64,000 nucleotides of DNA from Mucilaginibacter gilvus. Lineage in GTDB: Bacteria > Bacteroidota > Bacteroidia > Sphingobacteriales > Sphingobacteriaceae. Location of the stretch: contig NZ_SBIW01000007.1 of assembly GCF_004054195.1 (NCBI RefSeq), forward strand, positions 248,001-312,000, in the 5' to 3' direction. Under the pieces are notes generated by a model. The model searched no databases and had not been told where the DNA came from. It saw nothing but the letters and a program-made list of their open reading frames with translations. A program made the translations under genes and the position numbers. Below, piece by piece: positions 54,872 through 63,114 of this stretch. The number at the start of each line of letters is the position of its first letter. Within the stretch, counting starts at the first letter, position 1.

Positions 54872-57532
54872 ATGTTAAAATTCTCCTTCACCTTGTTTTT
54901 CTCGCTGATACTTTTAGGCTTAATAAAATATTATAGCGCACCGTCCGTAAATGCTGCTGCCGATTCAACCCTCGTGCATAAACAATCAGCAGATATAAGG
55001 CAAACCAGGCAGCAAACCTGGCCCGATGGTTTAACGGTTACGCCCTTTGCCGGCCCGGAACTTACTCCAAGCCCCGCCTGCCTTGCAGCAGCGCCCACCG
55101 GTGAAATATTTGTTGGTGTAGATATGATGGGCTCATTGGGCAAAGCGCCCGGAAAAGGCAGGATATTGAGACTGGTTGACGCAGATAACGACGGCAAGAT
55201 AGATCAGCATACCGAATTTGCGCGGGTGGATAATCCGCGCGGGATATTTGTTTTAGGCGATAAGGTATACGTGTTGCATACCATATTCTCAAAAGAAACA
55301 CAAAAAGCAACGGGCATGGACCTGGTTGTATTTGAAGATAAAGACCATGACGGCGTTGCCGACGGCCCATCACAACCGGTTATTGAACATTTGAGTAACC
55401 CTAATATGCTTGCCGATAGAGGAACAGACCACGCCACCAACGGTATCCGTATGGGTATTGATGGCTGGATCTACATCGCCGTGGGCGATTTTGGCTTTCA
55501 CGACGCTATAGACCGTTCGGGTAAAAAACTAACCATGCTTGGTGGCGGCATCGTACGGGTGCGGCCTGATGGTACCGAAATGGAGATCTTCTCTCACGGC
55601 ACACGCAATATTTATGACGTAGCGATAGACCCGTATATGAACATTTTCACCCGGGATAATACCAACGACGGCGGTGGCTGGAATATCCGGTTCTCGCATC
55701 ATATCCAGTCTGGCGAATATGGCTATCCGGTGTTGTTTCAACATTTTACCGACGAGATATTGCCTGCACTGGCCGATTTAGGCGGCGGATCGGGCACCGG
55801 TGCCTTATTTATGGATGAGCCTACCTGGCCCGAAAAATACAACCATGTACCCATGATGGCCGACTGGGGCAGAAACGAACTGTACATCCATCGTATAACA
55901 CCAAACGGTGCCAGCTTCACCCAAAAACAAGAGGAATTTATCCAGCTACCCCAAATTACTGACCTTGACGTAGACGGTTCGGGAAGGCTTTATCTCTCTG
56001 CCTGGGATGGTGCAGGTTATTCGGGCGACCCTTCCAAAGGGTATGTTGTACGTGCAGTACCAACAGGATGGACATATAAAGCATTCCCAAACCTGAAAAC
56101 CGCTTCGGTTAAAGAATTGGGCAATTTACTTGCATCAGGTAGTGCGGTTACCCGTTTATATGCATCGCAGGAACTCCTTGCGCGTCCGGCTGATGAGGCA
56201 GCGAAAGCGGCACTCGTCATTGCAGCCGATAAAGGCCAGCCGTTGTACGCGCGCGTTGCCGGGGTGTATACCTACGCCCAAATTGCTGGAGAAATCGGCA
56301 TACCCGCCCTTGTGCAGCTCTCTGCAGACAAAGAGTTGAAAGAGTTTGCCTTAAAGGCGCTAACCGACAGGAAAGGCCGCTTGCAGAATGTACCGATGGA
56401 ACCTTTTATAAATGGCCTTAAAGATCCATCAGCAAGGGTACAAGCGGCAGCTATAGTAGGCCTTGGTCGCCTTGGCAGGGTAGAGGCCGCTAACGCACTT
56501 TTAGCAACCCGCGTGCCGGCGTCTTTCGGAGCGCCCGCAAAAGGAACGGAAGGACAGCACGCTAAACCGAATGCAGATATTGTAACCCCTCACCTGGCTG
56601 TGCGCACTTTGGTAAATTTAAACGCGGTAAGCGCTTGTTTAAGCGCCATCGGAACAGAACATTCAACCCTGGCGCTTTGGGCACTGCGATACATGCATGA
56701 TGCCAAAGCTGTAGACGGGGTGATAGCTGCTTATGCGAAGGCCAAAACCCCGAAACTAAAAGAGCAAATATTGGCTACCCTGGGCAGGCTTTACAAAACC
56801 GAGGCGCCCTATGACGGTTCCTGGTGGTGGAGTACCCGGCCAGATTCGCACGGGCCATATTACAAAGCTATCATCTGGGAATCTTCGCCTAAGATAAAGG
56901 CATTCCTTAGCACCTTGCGAAGCAAAGCAAGCCCAACAGGTAAAGTATTTTTTGCTGATTTAAATGCACGCAACCAAATGGAGATTTTAGCTTTTGGTGG
57001 CGAAGAAAAGGTGCCGGTAGTTAAGGAAGCAAAGATAGACCTGGAGAAGATACGGAATAAAAAAGGGCAGATCGGTAAATCATCCATCGAAGATATCATG
57101 CTTGCGCTTGCCAAGATCAAAGGCGACCCGCTTAAGGGGAAAGCGCTTTTCGCTCAACAGGGTTGCATAGCCTGCCATAGTATTAAAAAAGGCGAAAAAT
57201 TGAAAGGGCCGTTTATGGGGCAAATAGGCTCTATCATGACCCGCCAGCAAATTGCCGAATCGGTACTTAAACCAAGCGCATCCATTTCCCAGGGATTTGC
57301 TACGGTAACCATCACAGCAAAAGGAAACAAAACTTACATGGGTTTTATCACCGAAGAATCTGCCCAGAAAGTTGTAATGCGCGATATTGGCGGGAATGTT
57401 TACACCGTAAAAGCGGCTGACATCCTTTCCCGCAAGGAAATGAAAACCTCTATGATGCCTACAGGCCTGGCCAACGCGCTATCGTACGAGGAGTTTGCTT
57501 CGCTGGTGACCTTTTTATCACTACAGAAATAG
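54872..57532 (+). CDS. PVC-type secreted dehydrogenase with HEAT repeats and cytochrome c domain
   Basis: This 886-residue protein has a signal anchor (about 1-30) and a beta-propeller dehydrogenase domain (about 50-390, related to the TIGR02604 putative membrane-bound dehydrogenase and PQQ-type sugar dehydrogenases). Two DxDxDG-type loops (DADNDGKID and DKDHDGVAD) may bind calcium. HEAT-like repeats (about 400-640) lead to a C-terminal heme domain of the TIGR02603 class with CxxCH at C765 to H769. Such proteins probably oxidise sugars or alcohols in the periplasm and pass electrons to cytochrome c. The substrate is unknown. It is a single gene. Confidence 0.9.
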   Translation: MLKFSFTLFFSLILLGLIKYYSAPSVNAAADSTLVHKQSADIRQTRQQTWPDGLTVTPFAGPELTPSPACLAAAPTGEIFVGVDMMGSLGKAPGKGRILRLVDADNDGKIDQHTEFARVDNPRGIFVLGDKVYVLHTIFSKETQKATGMDLVVFEDKDHDGVADGPSQPVIEHLSNPNMLADRGTDHATNGIRMGIDGWIYIAVGDFGFHDAIDRSGKKLTMLGGGIVRVRPDGTEMEIFSHGTRNIYDVAIDPYMNIFTRDNTNDGGGWNIRFSHHIQSGEYGYPVLFQHFTDEILPALADLGGGSGTGALFMDEPTWPEKYNHVPMMADWGRNELYIHRITPNGASFTQKQEEFIQLPQITDLDVDGSGRLYLSAWDGAGYSGDPSKGYVVRAVPTGWTYKAFPNLKTASVKELGNLLASGSAVTRLYASQELLARPADEAAKAALVIAADKGQPLYARVAGVYTYAQIAGEIGIPALVQLSADKELKEFALKALTDRKGRLQNVPMEPFINGLKDPSARVQAAAIVGLGRLGRVEAANALLATRVPASFGAPAKGTEGQHAKPNADIVTPHLAVRTLVNLNAVSACLSAIGTEHSTLALWALRYMHDAKAVDGVIAAYAKAKTPKLKEQILATLGRLYKTEAPYDGSWWWSTRPDSHGPYYKAIIWESSPKIKAFLSTLRSKASPTGKVFFADLNARNQMEILAFGGEEKVPVVKEAKIDLEKIRNKKGQIGKSSIEDIMLALAKIKGDPLKGKALFAQQGCIACHSIKKGEKLKGPFMGQIGSIMTRQQIAESVLKPSASISQGFATVTITAKGNKTYMGFITEESAQKVVMRDIGGNVYTVKAADILSRKEMKTSMMPTGLANALSYEEFASLVTFLSLQK

Positions 57533-57815
57533 GTCAGACCTCGTTGCTATAGTTTTTTGTGGAATTGTAAAATGGCGTTTAGTTTTGGAGATCGCCATTG
57601 TTATACTTCGGTTGGTCATACACCGGGAAAAATGGTATGGAGATTATTTATTTCTGAACTCAAGCTTACAATTTTCGTAGTAGTAAGCCGGGGAAGGATA
57701 ATACATTGGGTGACGAATTTCTTGGAGGTAAATTAACTTTATCATCAACTTATCTTAACACCAAATAGCGTAGAGAATAAATTACGGGGCTTATATTTAC
57801 GCGCTATTATTCGCT
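57533..57815. other. Intergenic gap with possible eroded coding tail
   Basis: The 283-bp gap holds no gene I can support. One plus-strand frame (about 57660-57770) reads NFRSSKPGKDNTLGDEFLGG and ends in STYLNTK at a stop, which looks protein-like but is preceded by a stop with no start. An ATG frame at 57572-57736 (54 codons) has no recognisable features. TATATTTA at 57792-57799 may be the -7 box of the phosphatase gene. Confidence 0.3.
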
Positions 57816-59651
57816 ATGAAAAAACTAAGTATTTTGATCCTGGCATTGCCTGTTACAATAGCAGTAAGCCAAACCGCAAACAGCCAGATAAAACCTTATA
57901 CAGTTGCCAACGCCCATTCGCACAACGATTATAAAAACGGTATTCCCTTTTACCGGGCTTATGAAAAAGGTTTTGGCTCAATTGAGGCCGATGTTTATGC
58001 TGTTAGCGGCAGGTTGCTGGTCGCTCACGATAAAAGGGACACCGCCGCGAGCCGGTCGCTACGAAACCTGTATCTGACCCCGCTTGCCGAAAAACTAAAA
58101 CACGACCCGCACAGGCAATTGCGTTTGCTGATAGAAATAAAGCAGGATCACAAAGCGGTGCTATCGTTAGTGATGCAGGAGCTTAAGCCCTTTGCAGAAT
58201 ATATCTCGTCGCCGGGGCACCCGGGTAATTTATCTATTGTGATGACAGGCGCTGTACCGCCAGCCGTAGAAATGGTAAACTACCCGGATTGGATAACTTT
58301 TGATGTTGACCATCTGAATGGTTTTACACCACAGCAATGGCAAAAAATAGGGTTGGTAAGTTTCCCTTTGAGTAAATATGTGCGTTGGAATGGCAAAGGA
58401 GTATTGAACAGCAAGGAGATAGCGAGGCTAAAAGGGGCGATAGACAGTGTTCATCAGGCCGGTAAAATGATCCGTTTTTGGGAAAGCCCCGATACAAAGA
58501 GCAGCTGGCTTGCACTAATGCGCCTGGGCGTTGATGTTATAGGTACCGATAAGATAGAAGAGCTTGGCGACTTTTTAAATAAGAAGGCTAAAAATGAATA
58601 TTCAGCAAAGCAGGCATATCCGGTATATCACCCAACCCACAGCGCAGATGGAACTGTAAAAAAAGTAAAGAACATTATTTTATGCATCGGCGACGGCATG
58701 GGGTTGGCACAACTATACGCTACTTATACAGCCAATCATGGGCAACTCAATATTTTTCAAATGAAGAATATTGGTTTCTCTATTACCAATTCGGCGGACG
58801 CTTACATTACAGATTCGGCGGCTGGTGCCACTGCCTTTGCATCCGGGCAGAAAACAAACGACAGGGCTATTGGGGTGGATGCAACCGGCAAGCGTTTAAG
58901 GTCTTTAGCGGTGTACAGCGCCGAAGCTGGCAAAAAAACAGCCGATATAGCGGTATGCCAGTTAACTGACGCTACTCCGGACGCGTTTTACGCGCACCAA
59001 TCAGAAAGGAGCGACAGCCTTGCTATCGCCGCGGAGATACTTAATTCCAATATCGATATTTTCGTGGGAACTGCCTTTACGGATTTTACGACAAAGGTAA
59101 ACGGCGTACCAATAATAGATAAAATGAAACAAAGAGGTTATACCGTTATCCGCAAGTTTGATGATTTTCTGAAATCGCCCGCAAAAAAAATACTGGCGCT
59201 GATGGACGACAGCGCTACAAGGCCTAAAATAGCGGGCAGGGGCGAGTATTTATCTCTGGCCCTGAAAAAGGTAACCGGCGCTTTCAAAAACCACCCGAAA
59301 GGCTTTTTTATAATGGCAGAAGGCTCGCAGATAGACTACGGTGGCCACAACAATAATTTAACGCAGGTAATTACCGAAAATGCCGATTTCGACAGAATGG
59401 TAGGAGAGGCCTTGCGTTTTGCAGATGAAGATGGCGAAACGCTTGTTATTGTAACAGCTGACCACGAAACCGGCGGACTAACCCTGCTAGACGGTGATAT
59501 TAACAAAGGCTACGTTTTGGGAGATTTTAGTACGAATGACCATACAGGTACCCCGGTGCCTGTGTTCGCCTATGGCCCGCATTCGGGAGATTTTAGGGGT
59601 GTTTACAACAATACCGAAATTTTCAATAAGATATTAAAGCTGATAAGATAA
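57816..59651 (+). CDS. Fusion of a PI-PLC/GDPD-like phosphodiesterase and an alkaline phosphatase
   Basis: This 611-residue secreted protein has a signal peptide (about 1-24) and two enzyme domains. The N-terminal domain (about 28-265) is a phosphodiesterase TIM barrel with NAHSHNDY (H34, H36), E57/D59 and H71, matching the uncharacterised PI-PLC/GDPD superfamily group. The C-terminal domain (about 285-611) is an alkaline phosphatase with metal ligand D293 in IGDGMG, nucleophile S334 in DSAAGATAF, and the ADHETGG metal motif. Together they could cut a phosphodiester and then release phosphate from the product, a complete phosphorus-scavenging step in one protein. Confidence 0.93.
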   Translation: MKKLSILILALPVTIAVSQTANSQIKPYTVANAHSHNDYKNGIPFYRAYEKGFGSIEADVYAVSGRLLVAHDKRDTAASRSLRNLYLTPLAEKLKHDPHRQLRLLIEIKQDHKAVLSLVMQELKPFAEYISSPGHPGNLSIVMTGAVPPAVEMVNYPDWITFDVDHLNGFTPQQWQKIGLVSFPLSKYVRWNGKGVLNSKEIARLKGAIDSVHQAGKMIRFWESPDTKSSWLALMRLGVDVIGTDKIEELGDFLNKKAKNEYSAKQAYPVYHPTHSADGTVKKVKNIILCIGDGMGLAQLYATYTANHGQLNIFQMKNIGFSITNSADAYITDSAAGATAFASGQKTNDRAIGVDATGKRLRSLAVYSAEAGKKTADIAVCQLTDATPDAFYAHQSERSDSLAIAAEILNSNIDIFVGTAFTDFTTKVNGVPIIDKMKQRGYTVIRKFDDFLKSPAKKILALMDDSATRPKIAGRGEYLSLALKKVTGAFKNHPKGFFIMAEGSQIDYGGHNNNLTQVITENADFDRMVGEALRFADEDGETLVIVTADHETGGLTLLDGDINKGYVLGDFSTNDHTGTPVPVFAYGPHSGDFRGVYNNTEIFNKILKLIR

Positions 59652-59685
59652 GATAATTAAATCCTTCGCCGGAGCTATCACACAA

Positions 59686-59717
59686 CAAAGCCCTTCTGAT
59701 TTTTCAGAAAGGCTTTG
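59686..59717 (-). terminator. Terminator downstream of tRNA-Leu (bidirectional)
   Basis: A 14-bp stem with one mismatch (59686-59699 against 59704-59717) has a 4-base loop of T. On the minus strand it follows the tRNA 3' end immediately, and on the plus strand it lies 34 bases after the phosphatase gene, so it probably serves both. Confidence 0.8.
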
Positions 59718-59797
59718 TACCCAGCGCCGGAGTCGAACCGGCACGGTTTCCCACAGGTGTTTGAGACCAGCGCGTCTACCAATTCCGCCAGCTGGGC
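59718..59797 (-). tRNA. tRNA-Leu (CAA)
   Basis: The minus strand folds into a class II tRNA: acceptor stem GCCCAGC/GCTGGGT (one G-U), D-arm with GGTAGA, anticodon loop CTCAAAC with anticodon CAA at 59761-59763 (stem with one T-T mismatch), a long variable arm, and T-arm GTTCGACTC. CCA is not encoded; the 3' end is followed by CAAAG. It reads UUG leucine codons. It lies 28 bp downstream of hscB on the same strand. Confidence 0.93.
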
Positions 59798-59825
59798 TTG
59801 CTTAGTCTGAGGCCGCGTTAGCTGC

Positions 59826-60350
59826 TCAGAAGCGGGATGCAAATGTATTTAAACTCTCCTTAATCCGCAACAGATATTTTTGTCTGTAGTAAATATTTGC
59901 AATTGCGTTAAGCCTGCTTTCCTTCGCGGTATCGCTCAATTCTTCGTATCCGGAGGTTAAAACGGCCAGTTCTTCGTTTATATCGCCCTCAATGGCAAGC
60001 ACTTCAGCGGTAACGTCGGCAAGTTGCCCGGCGTTTTCAATTTCCATCAGGCGTTCATTTATATCCATCATTTCCATTAAAAAATCTGCCGGAAGCTGCG
60101 GTTTTGTGCCTTCATTTACCAATTCATGTAGCTTTAAAATGTATTTCGACAGCTTATTTGGGTCGGAAAGGGTTTGGTAAGCCTTATTATTCAGGGTAGA
60201 TAACTCCAGTATTTCCTGTTGCTTTGCCTCATCCTCATTAGCAAAAAAATCGGGGTGGTATTTTTTACTCAACGCGTAAAATTGCTTTTTTGTCGCGGCT
60301 GCGTCCGGGTGGAACGTTTCAGTGATGTTGTAAAATTCAAAATAATTCAT
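59826..60350 (-). CDS. hscB: Fe-S cluster assembly co-chaperone HscB
   Basis: This 174-residue J-protein has a J domain (about 1-72) with HPD in KKYHPDFF, and a C-terminal three-helix HscB oligomerisation/IscU-binding domain (about 85-174). HscB recruits IscU to the HscA chaperone for Fe-S transfer. In Bacteroidota a free-standing hscB is common; no isc genes are adjacent. It is transcribed towards the tRNA-Leu gene. Confidence 0.92.
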   Translation of the reverse strand: MNYFEFYNITETFHPDAAATKKQFYALSKKYHPDFFANEDEAKQQEILELSTLNNKAYQTLSDPNKLSKYILKLHELVNEGTKPQLPADFLMEMMDINERLMEIENAGQLADVTAEVLAIEGDINEELAVLTSGYEELSDTAKESRLNAIANIYYRQKYLLRIKESLNTFASRF

Positions 60351-60494
60351 CGTTCAAAATTAATGTTTTTACTTGCGTACCGCTGCATTTGTTATTTTAT
60401 TATAATAATTTAAGGCTGTCTGCAAAACATTTTAACGGGCTTGTGGTTAACACAGGCATCATTAACTTTTGTATTTAAGCTTCGGAATTTAGTA

Positions 60495-60502
60495 TATATT
60501 TG
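60495..60502 (+). promoter_or_regulatory. Candidate -7 box of the polysaccharide export locus
   Basis: TATATTTG followed by CA is a full TAnnTTTG match, with TTTG at 60468-60471, 23 bases upstream, as a possible -33 element. A second box, TATGTTTG, lies at 60527-60534. Either predicts a long 5' leader (100-130 bases) before the ATG at 60634; no gene is supported in the 283-bp gap. Confidence 0.5.
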
Positions 60503-60633
60503 CACACTTAAACACGCTGCCGTTACTATGTTTGATCATCGCCCAAATCAAATAATCAAGTATATTTACTGCATAACTGGTGCTTATTTAGTTAAAAATA
60601 TAACTGAGTGCGGCGCTATTTAGTAACCTACAT

Positions 60634-63114
60634 ATGAATCGTTTGAAACCTTACTTAATACTTCTTTTTACCGCACTATGCCTATCGGCTTTTAGCCCTG
60701 CCCAGGCCCAAGGGATCCCGCAAAACCTATCCGGCGTAAATGTTAACGATCTGTCTGACGCGCAACTGCGCCAGGTATTACAGCAGGCGCAAGCTACCGG
60801 TATGACAGATACGCAACTATTGCAAACGCTGCAGGCACGTGGTTTATCTGCCGAGCAATCACAGATATTACAGAACCGGGTGACTGCAATTCGCAAAGCC
60901 GGTAACACTACATCTGACCCGCAGTCATCCACAACCTCTCCTTCTACAGCGCGTAGCTTAAATTACAGGCCAGACAGTAGCAACGGCGCATCAAGGGATA
61001 ACCTGTACGGTGCGTTTACGCCAAAAATATTCGGAGCAAACTTGTTTCGCAACAGCAACATCACCTTCGAGCCAAACTTAAAAATAGCCACGCCCGTAAA
61101 TTATATTTTAGGCCCTGAGGATCAGTTGAACATCAGCGTATACGGTGCCTCCCTGGTTAACTGGAAGCTTGATGTGTCACCGGAAGGAAATATCAACATC
61201 CCCGGCGTAGGCGTCTTAAACGTATCGGGTAAAACTATCGAGCAGGCAACCGCGTCTATTAAAAGTAAGCTTGCTGCTAATAATTACGCCGTTGGCCGCG
61301 GCACTAATGTGCAGGTAAGCCTGGGTAATATCCGCAGTATAAAGGTGATTTTGGTAGGCGAGGTGGTAAAACCCGGTACCTACACGTTGCCATCACTGGC
61401 CACCGTTTTTAATGCCCTGTACTCGGCAGGCGGGCCAAACGATAACGGCTCCTTTCGCCAGATAGAGATCATCCGCAATAACCGCATCGTCAGGCGGTTG
61501 GATGTTTACGATTTCCTAGTAAAAGGTGATCAAAAAGATAATATAGCACTGCAAGACCAGGATATCATCAGGGTACCCACTTATCGTACCCGTGTGCAGT
61601 TGGTTGGTGAAGTGAAAAACCCAGCCTTGTTTGAAGTACTGGCAGGTGAAAGCCTGCAGGATGTGTTACGCTTTGCCGGTAGCTTTACCGATCAGGCTTT
61701 TACAGCACGCATCAAGGTATCGCAAATAAACGATCAGCAACGCCGCATTGGCGACGTGGTTGAGGCCGATTACAAGAACTACATCCCGCTGCGGGGCGAC
61801 AAATTTACCGTAGAGAAAATCCTTGATCGGTATGAAAACCGCGTGGTGATAAATGGCGCAGTTTTCCGCCCCGGAGAATATGAGCTACAGAAAGGGCTAA
61901 CCTTATCGCAGTTGATAAAGAACGCGGCCGGCTTAAAAGAAGACGCTTTTACGGCCCGCGGTAGTATCACCAGGCTTAAACCCGATAATACTACAGAGCT
62001 GATTTCTTTTGATGTAAACGCCATACTGAATAACACCACACCGGATATTTTATTGCAGCGCGAAGACGTGGTAAGCATATCATCCATCTTCGACCTTAGG
62101 GACCAATACCGGGTTACCATTAAGGGTGAGGTGCGCAGCCAGGGTGAATTTGCCTTTGCCGAAAACATGAGTGTGGAAGACCTGATTGTGAAAGCGGGCG
62201 GTTTTACCGAAGGTGCGAGCGCTAAACGCATTGAGGTTGCAAGGCGGGTTAACGATAGCGACCCCAACTTAACAACGAGTAGCCTGGCTCAGGTTTTTAA
62301 TGTAGATGTTGATGGACAATTGAAAAACGGCGATGCGGGTTTTAAGCTAAAACCATTTGATATCGTATCTATATATAGCCTGCCGGGTTACGAAAAACAG
62401 AGCACCATCAAAATAGAAGGAGAGGTGCTTTACCCCGGCTATTATACCATTAAACAGAAAAATGAAAAAATATCAGATGTAATTGCGCGCGCTGGTGGCT
62501 TAACTGTATTTGCCGATGCAGACGGCGGTACCCTCAAACGTGATAATTTTGCTATTTTAGGTATTGACAAAAACAGTATAGATACCAATGCTGTAGAAAA
62601 AGAGCGCCTGCAAAGGCTGAACCACTTAAAACAATCTAACAAAGATTCTACCATAAACGATACACCGCAGTTTCGCAATAATTTTGTGGGCATCGACTTG
62701 AAAAAGATCATGGAAAAACCCGGCTCCAGTATAGATCTGCGATTGGAGGATAACGATGTCATCAGGGTACCCAAACAGCAGCAACTGGTACGTGTAAACG
62801 GCGAGGTGCTTTACCCAAGCGCTATAGTTTACAGTAAGGGGAAGTCTTTTAAAGATTATATCTTGAATGCCGGTGGGTATTCTGCGAGTGCTTCAAGAAG
62901 AGGGTCGTATGTGGTATACCCTAACGGTACGGTACGCGGAACAGGTAAATTCCTGTTTTTTAACGTGCATCCCAGCATCAAACCAGGGAGCGAGATATAC
63001 GTTACCAGGAAACCAGAACATAAAGGGTTATCAGCACCGGAGGTAATAGGCATTTCAACCGGCCTGGCATCCTTAGGCGCTATTATTTTAGGGATAATAA
63101 ACTTAAGCAAGTAA
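60634..63114 (+). CDS. SLBB-domain polysaccharide export protein (Wza-like)
   Basis: This 826-residue secreted protein has a signal peptide (ending PAQAQ), a glutamine-rich helical region with repeated LQQ/LQA words (about 35-95), a Poly_export domain (about 145-230, starting NYILGPEDQLNISVYG), and about six SLBB domains. Each SLBB domain has the V-x-G-E-V/R start (for example ILVGEVVKPGTYTLPS and IKIEGEVLYPGYY). One transmembrane helix is at the C-terminus (IGISTGLASLGAIILGI). It forms the outer-membrane/periplasmic duct for exopolysaccharide or O-antigen export. It overlaps the next gene by one base (TAATG). Confidence 0.95.
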   Translation: MNRLKPYLILLFTALCLSAFSPAQAQGIPQNLSGVNVNDLSDAQLRQVLQQAQATGMTDTQLLQTLQARGLSAEQSQILQNRVTAIRKAGNTTSDPQSSTTSPSTARSLNYRPDSSNGASRDNLYGAFTPKIFGANLFRNSNITFEPNLKIATPVNYILGPEDQLNISVYGASLVNWKLDVSPEGNINIPGVGVLNVSGKTIEQATASIKSKLAANNYAVGRGTNVQVSLGNIRSIKVILVGEVVKPGTYTLPSLATVFNALYSAGGPNDNGSFRQIEIIRNNRIVRRLDVYDFLVKGDQKDNIALQDQDIIRVPTYRTRVQLVGEVKNPALFEVLAGESLQDVLRFAGSFTDQAFTARIKVSQINDQQRRIGDVVEADYKNYIPLRGDKFTVEKILDRYENRVVINGAVFRPGEYELQKGLTLSQLIKNAAGLKEDAFTARGSITRLKPDNTTELISFDVNAILNNTTPDILLQREDVVSISSIFDLRDQYRVTIKGEVRSQGEFAFAENMSVEDLIVKAGGFTEGASAKRIEVARRVNDSDPNLTTSSLAQVFNVDVDGQLKNGDAGFKLKPFDIVSIYSLPGYEKQSTIKIEGEVLYPGYYTIKQKNEKISDVIARAGGLTVFADADGGTLKRDNFAILGIDKNSIDTNAVEKERLQRLNHLKQSNKDSTINDTPQFRNNFVGIDLKKIMEKPGSSIDLRLEDNDVIRVPKQQQLVRVNGEVLYPSAIVYSKGKSFKDYILNAGGYSASASRRGSYVVYPNGTVRGTGKFLFFNVHPSIKPGSEIYVTRKPEHKGLSAPEVIGISTGLASLGAIILGIINLSK

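Noticed and set aside
57572-57736. 54-codon ATG frame in the gap before the phosphatase fusion
   Set aside because: No family resemblance, no start context, and it competes with a different protein-like frame; not enough to call a gene.
60441-60623. 60-codon frame in the leader of the polysaccharide locus
   Set aside because: TTG start, no family, and it overlaps the predicted promoter boxes.
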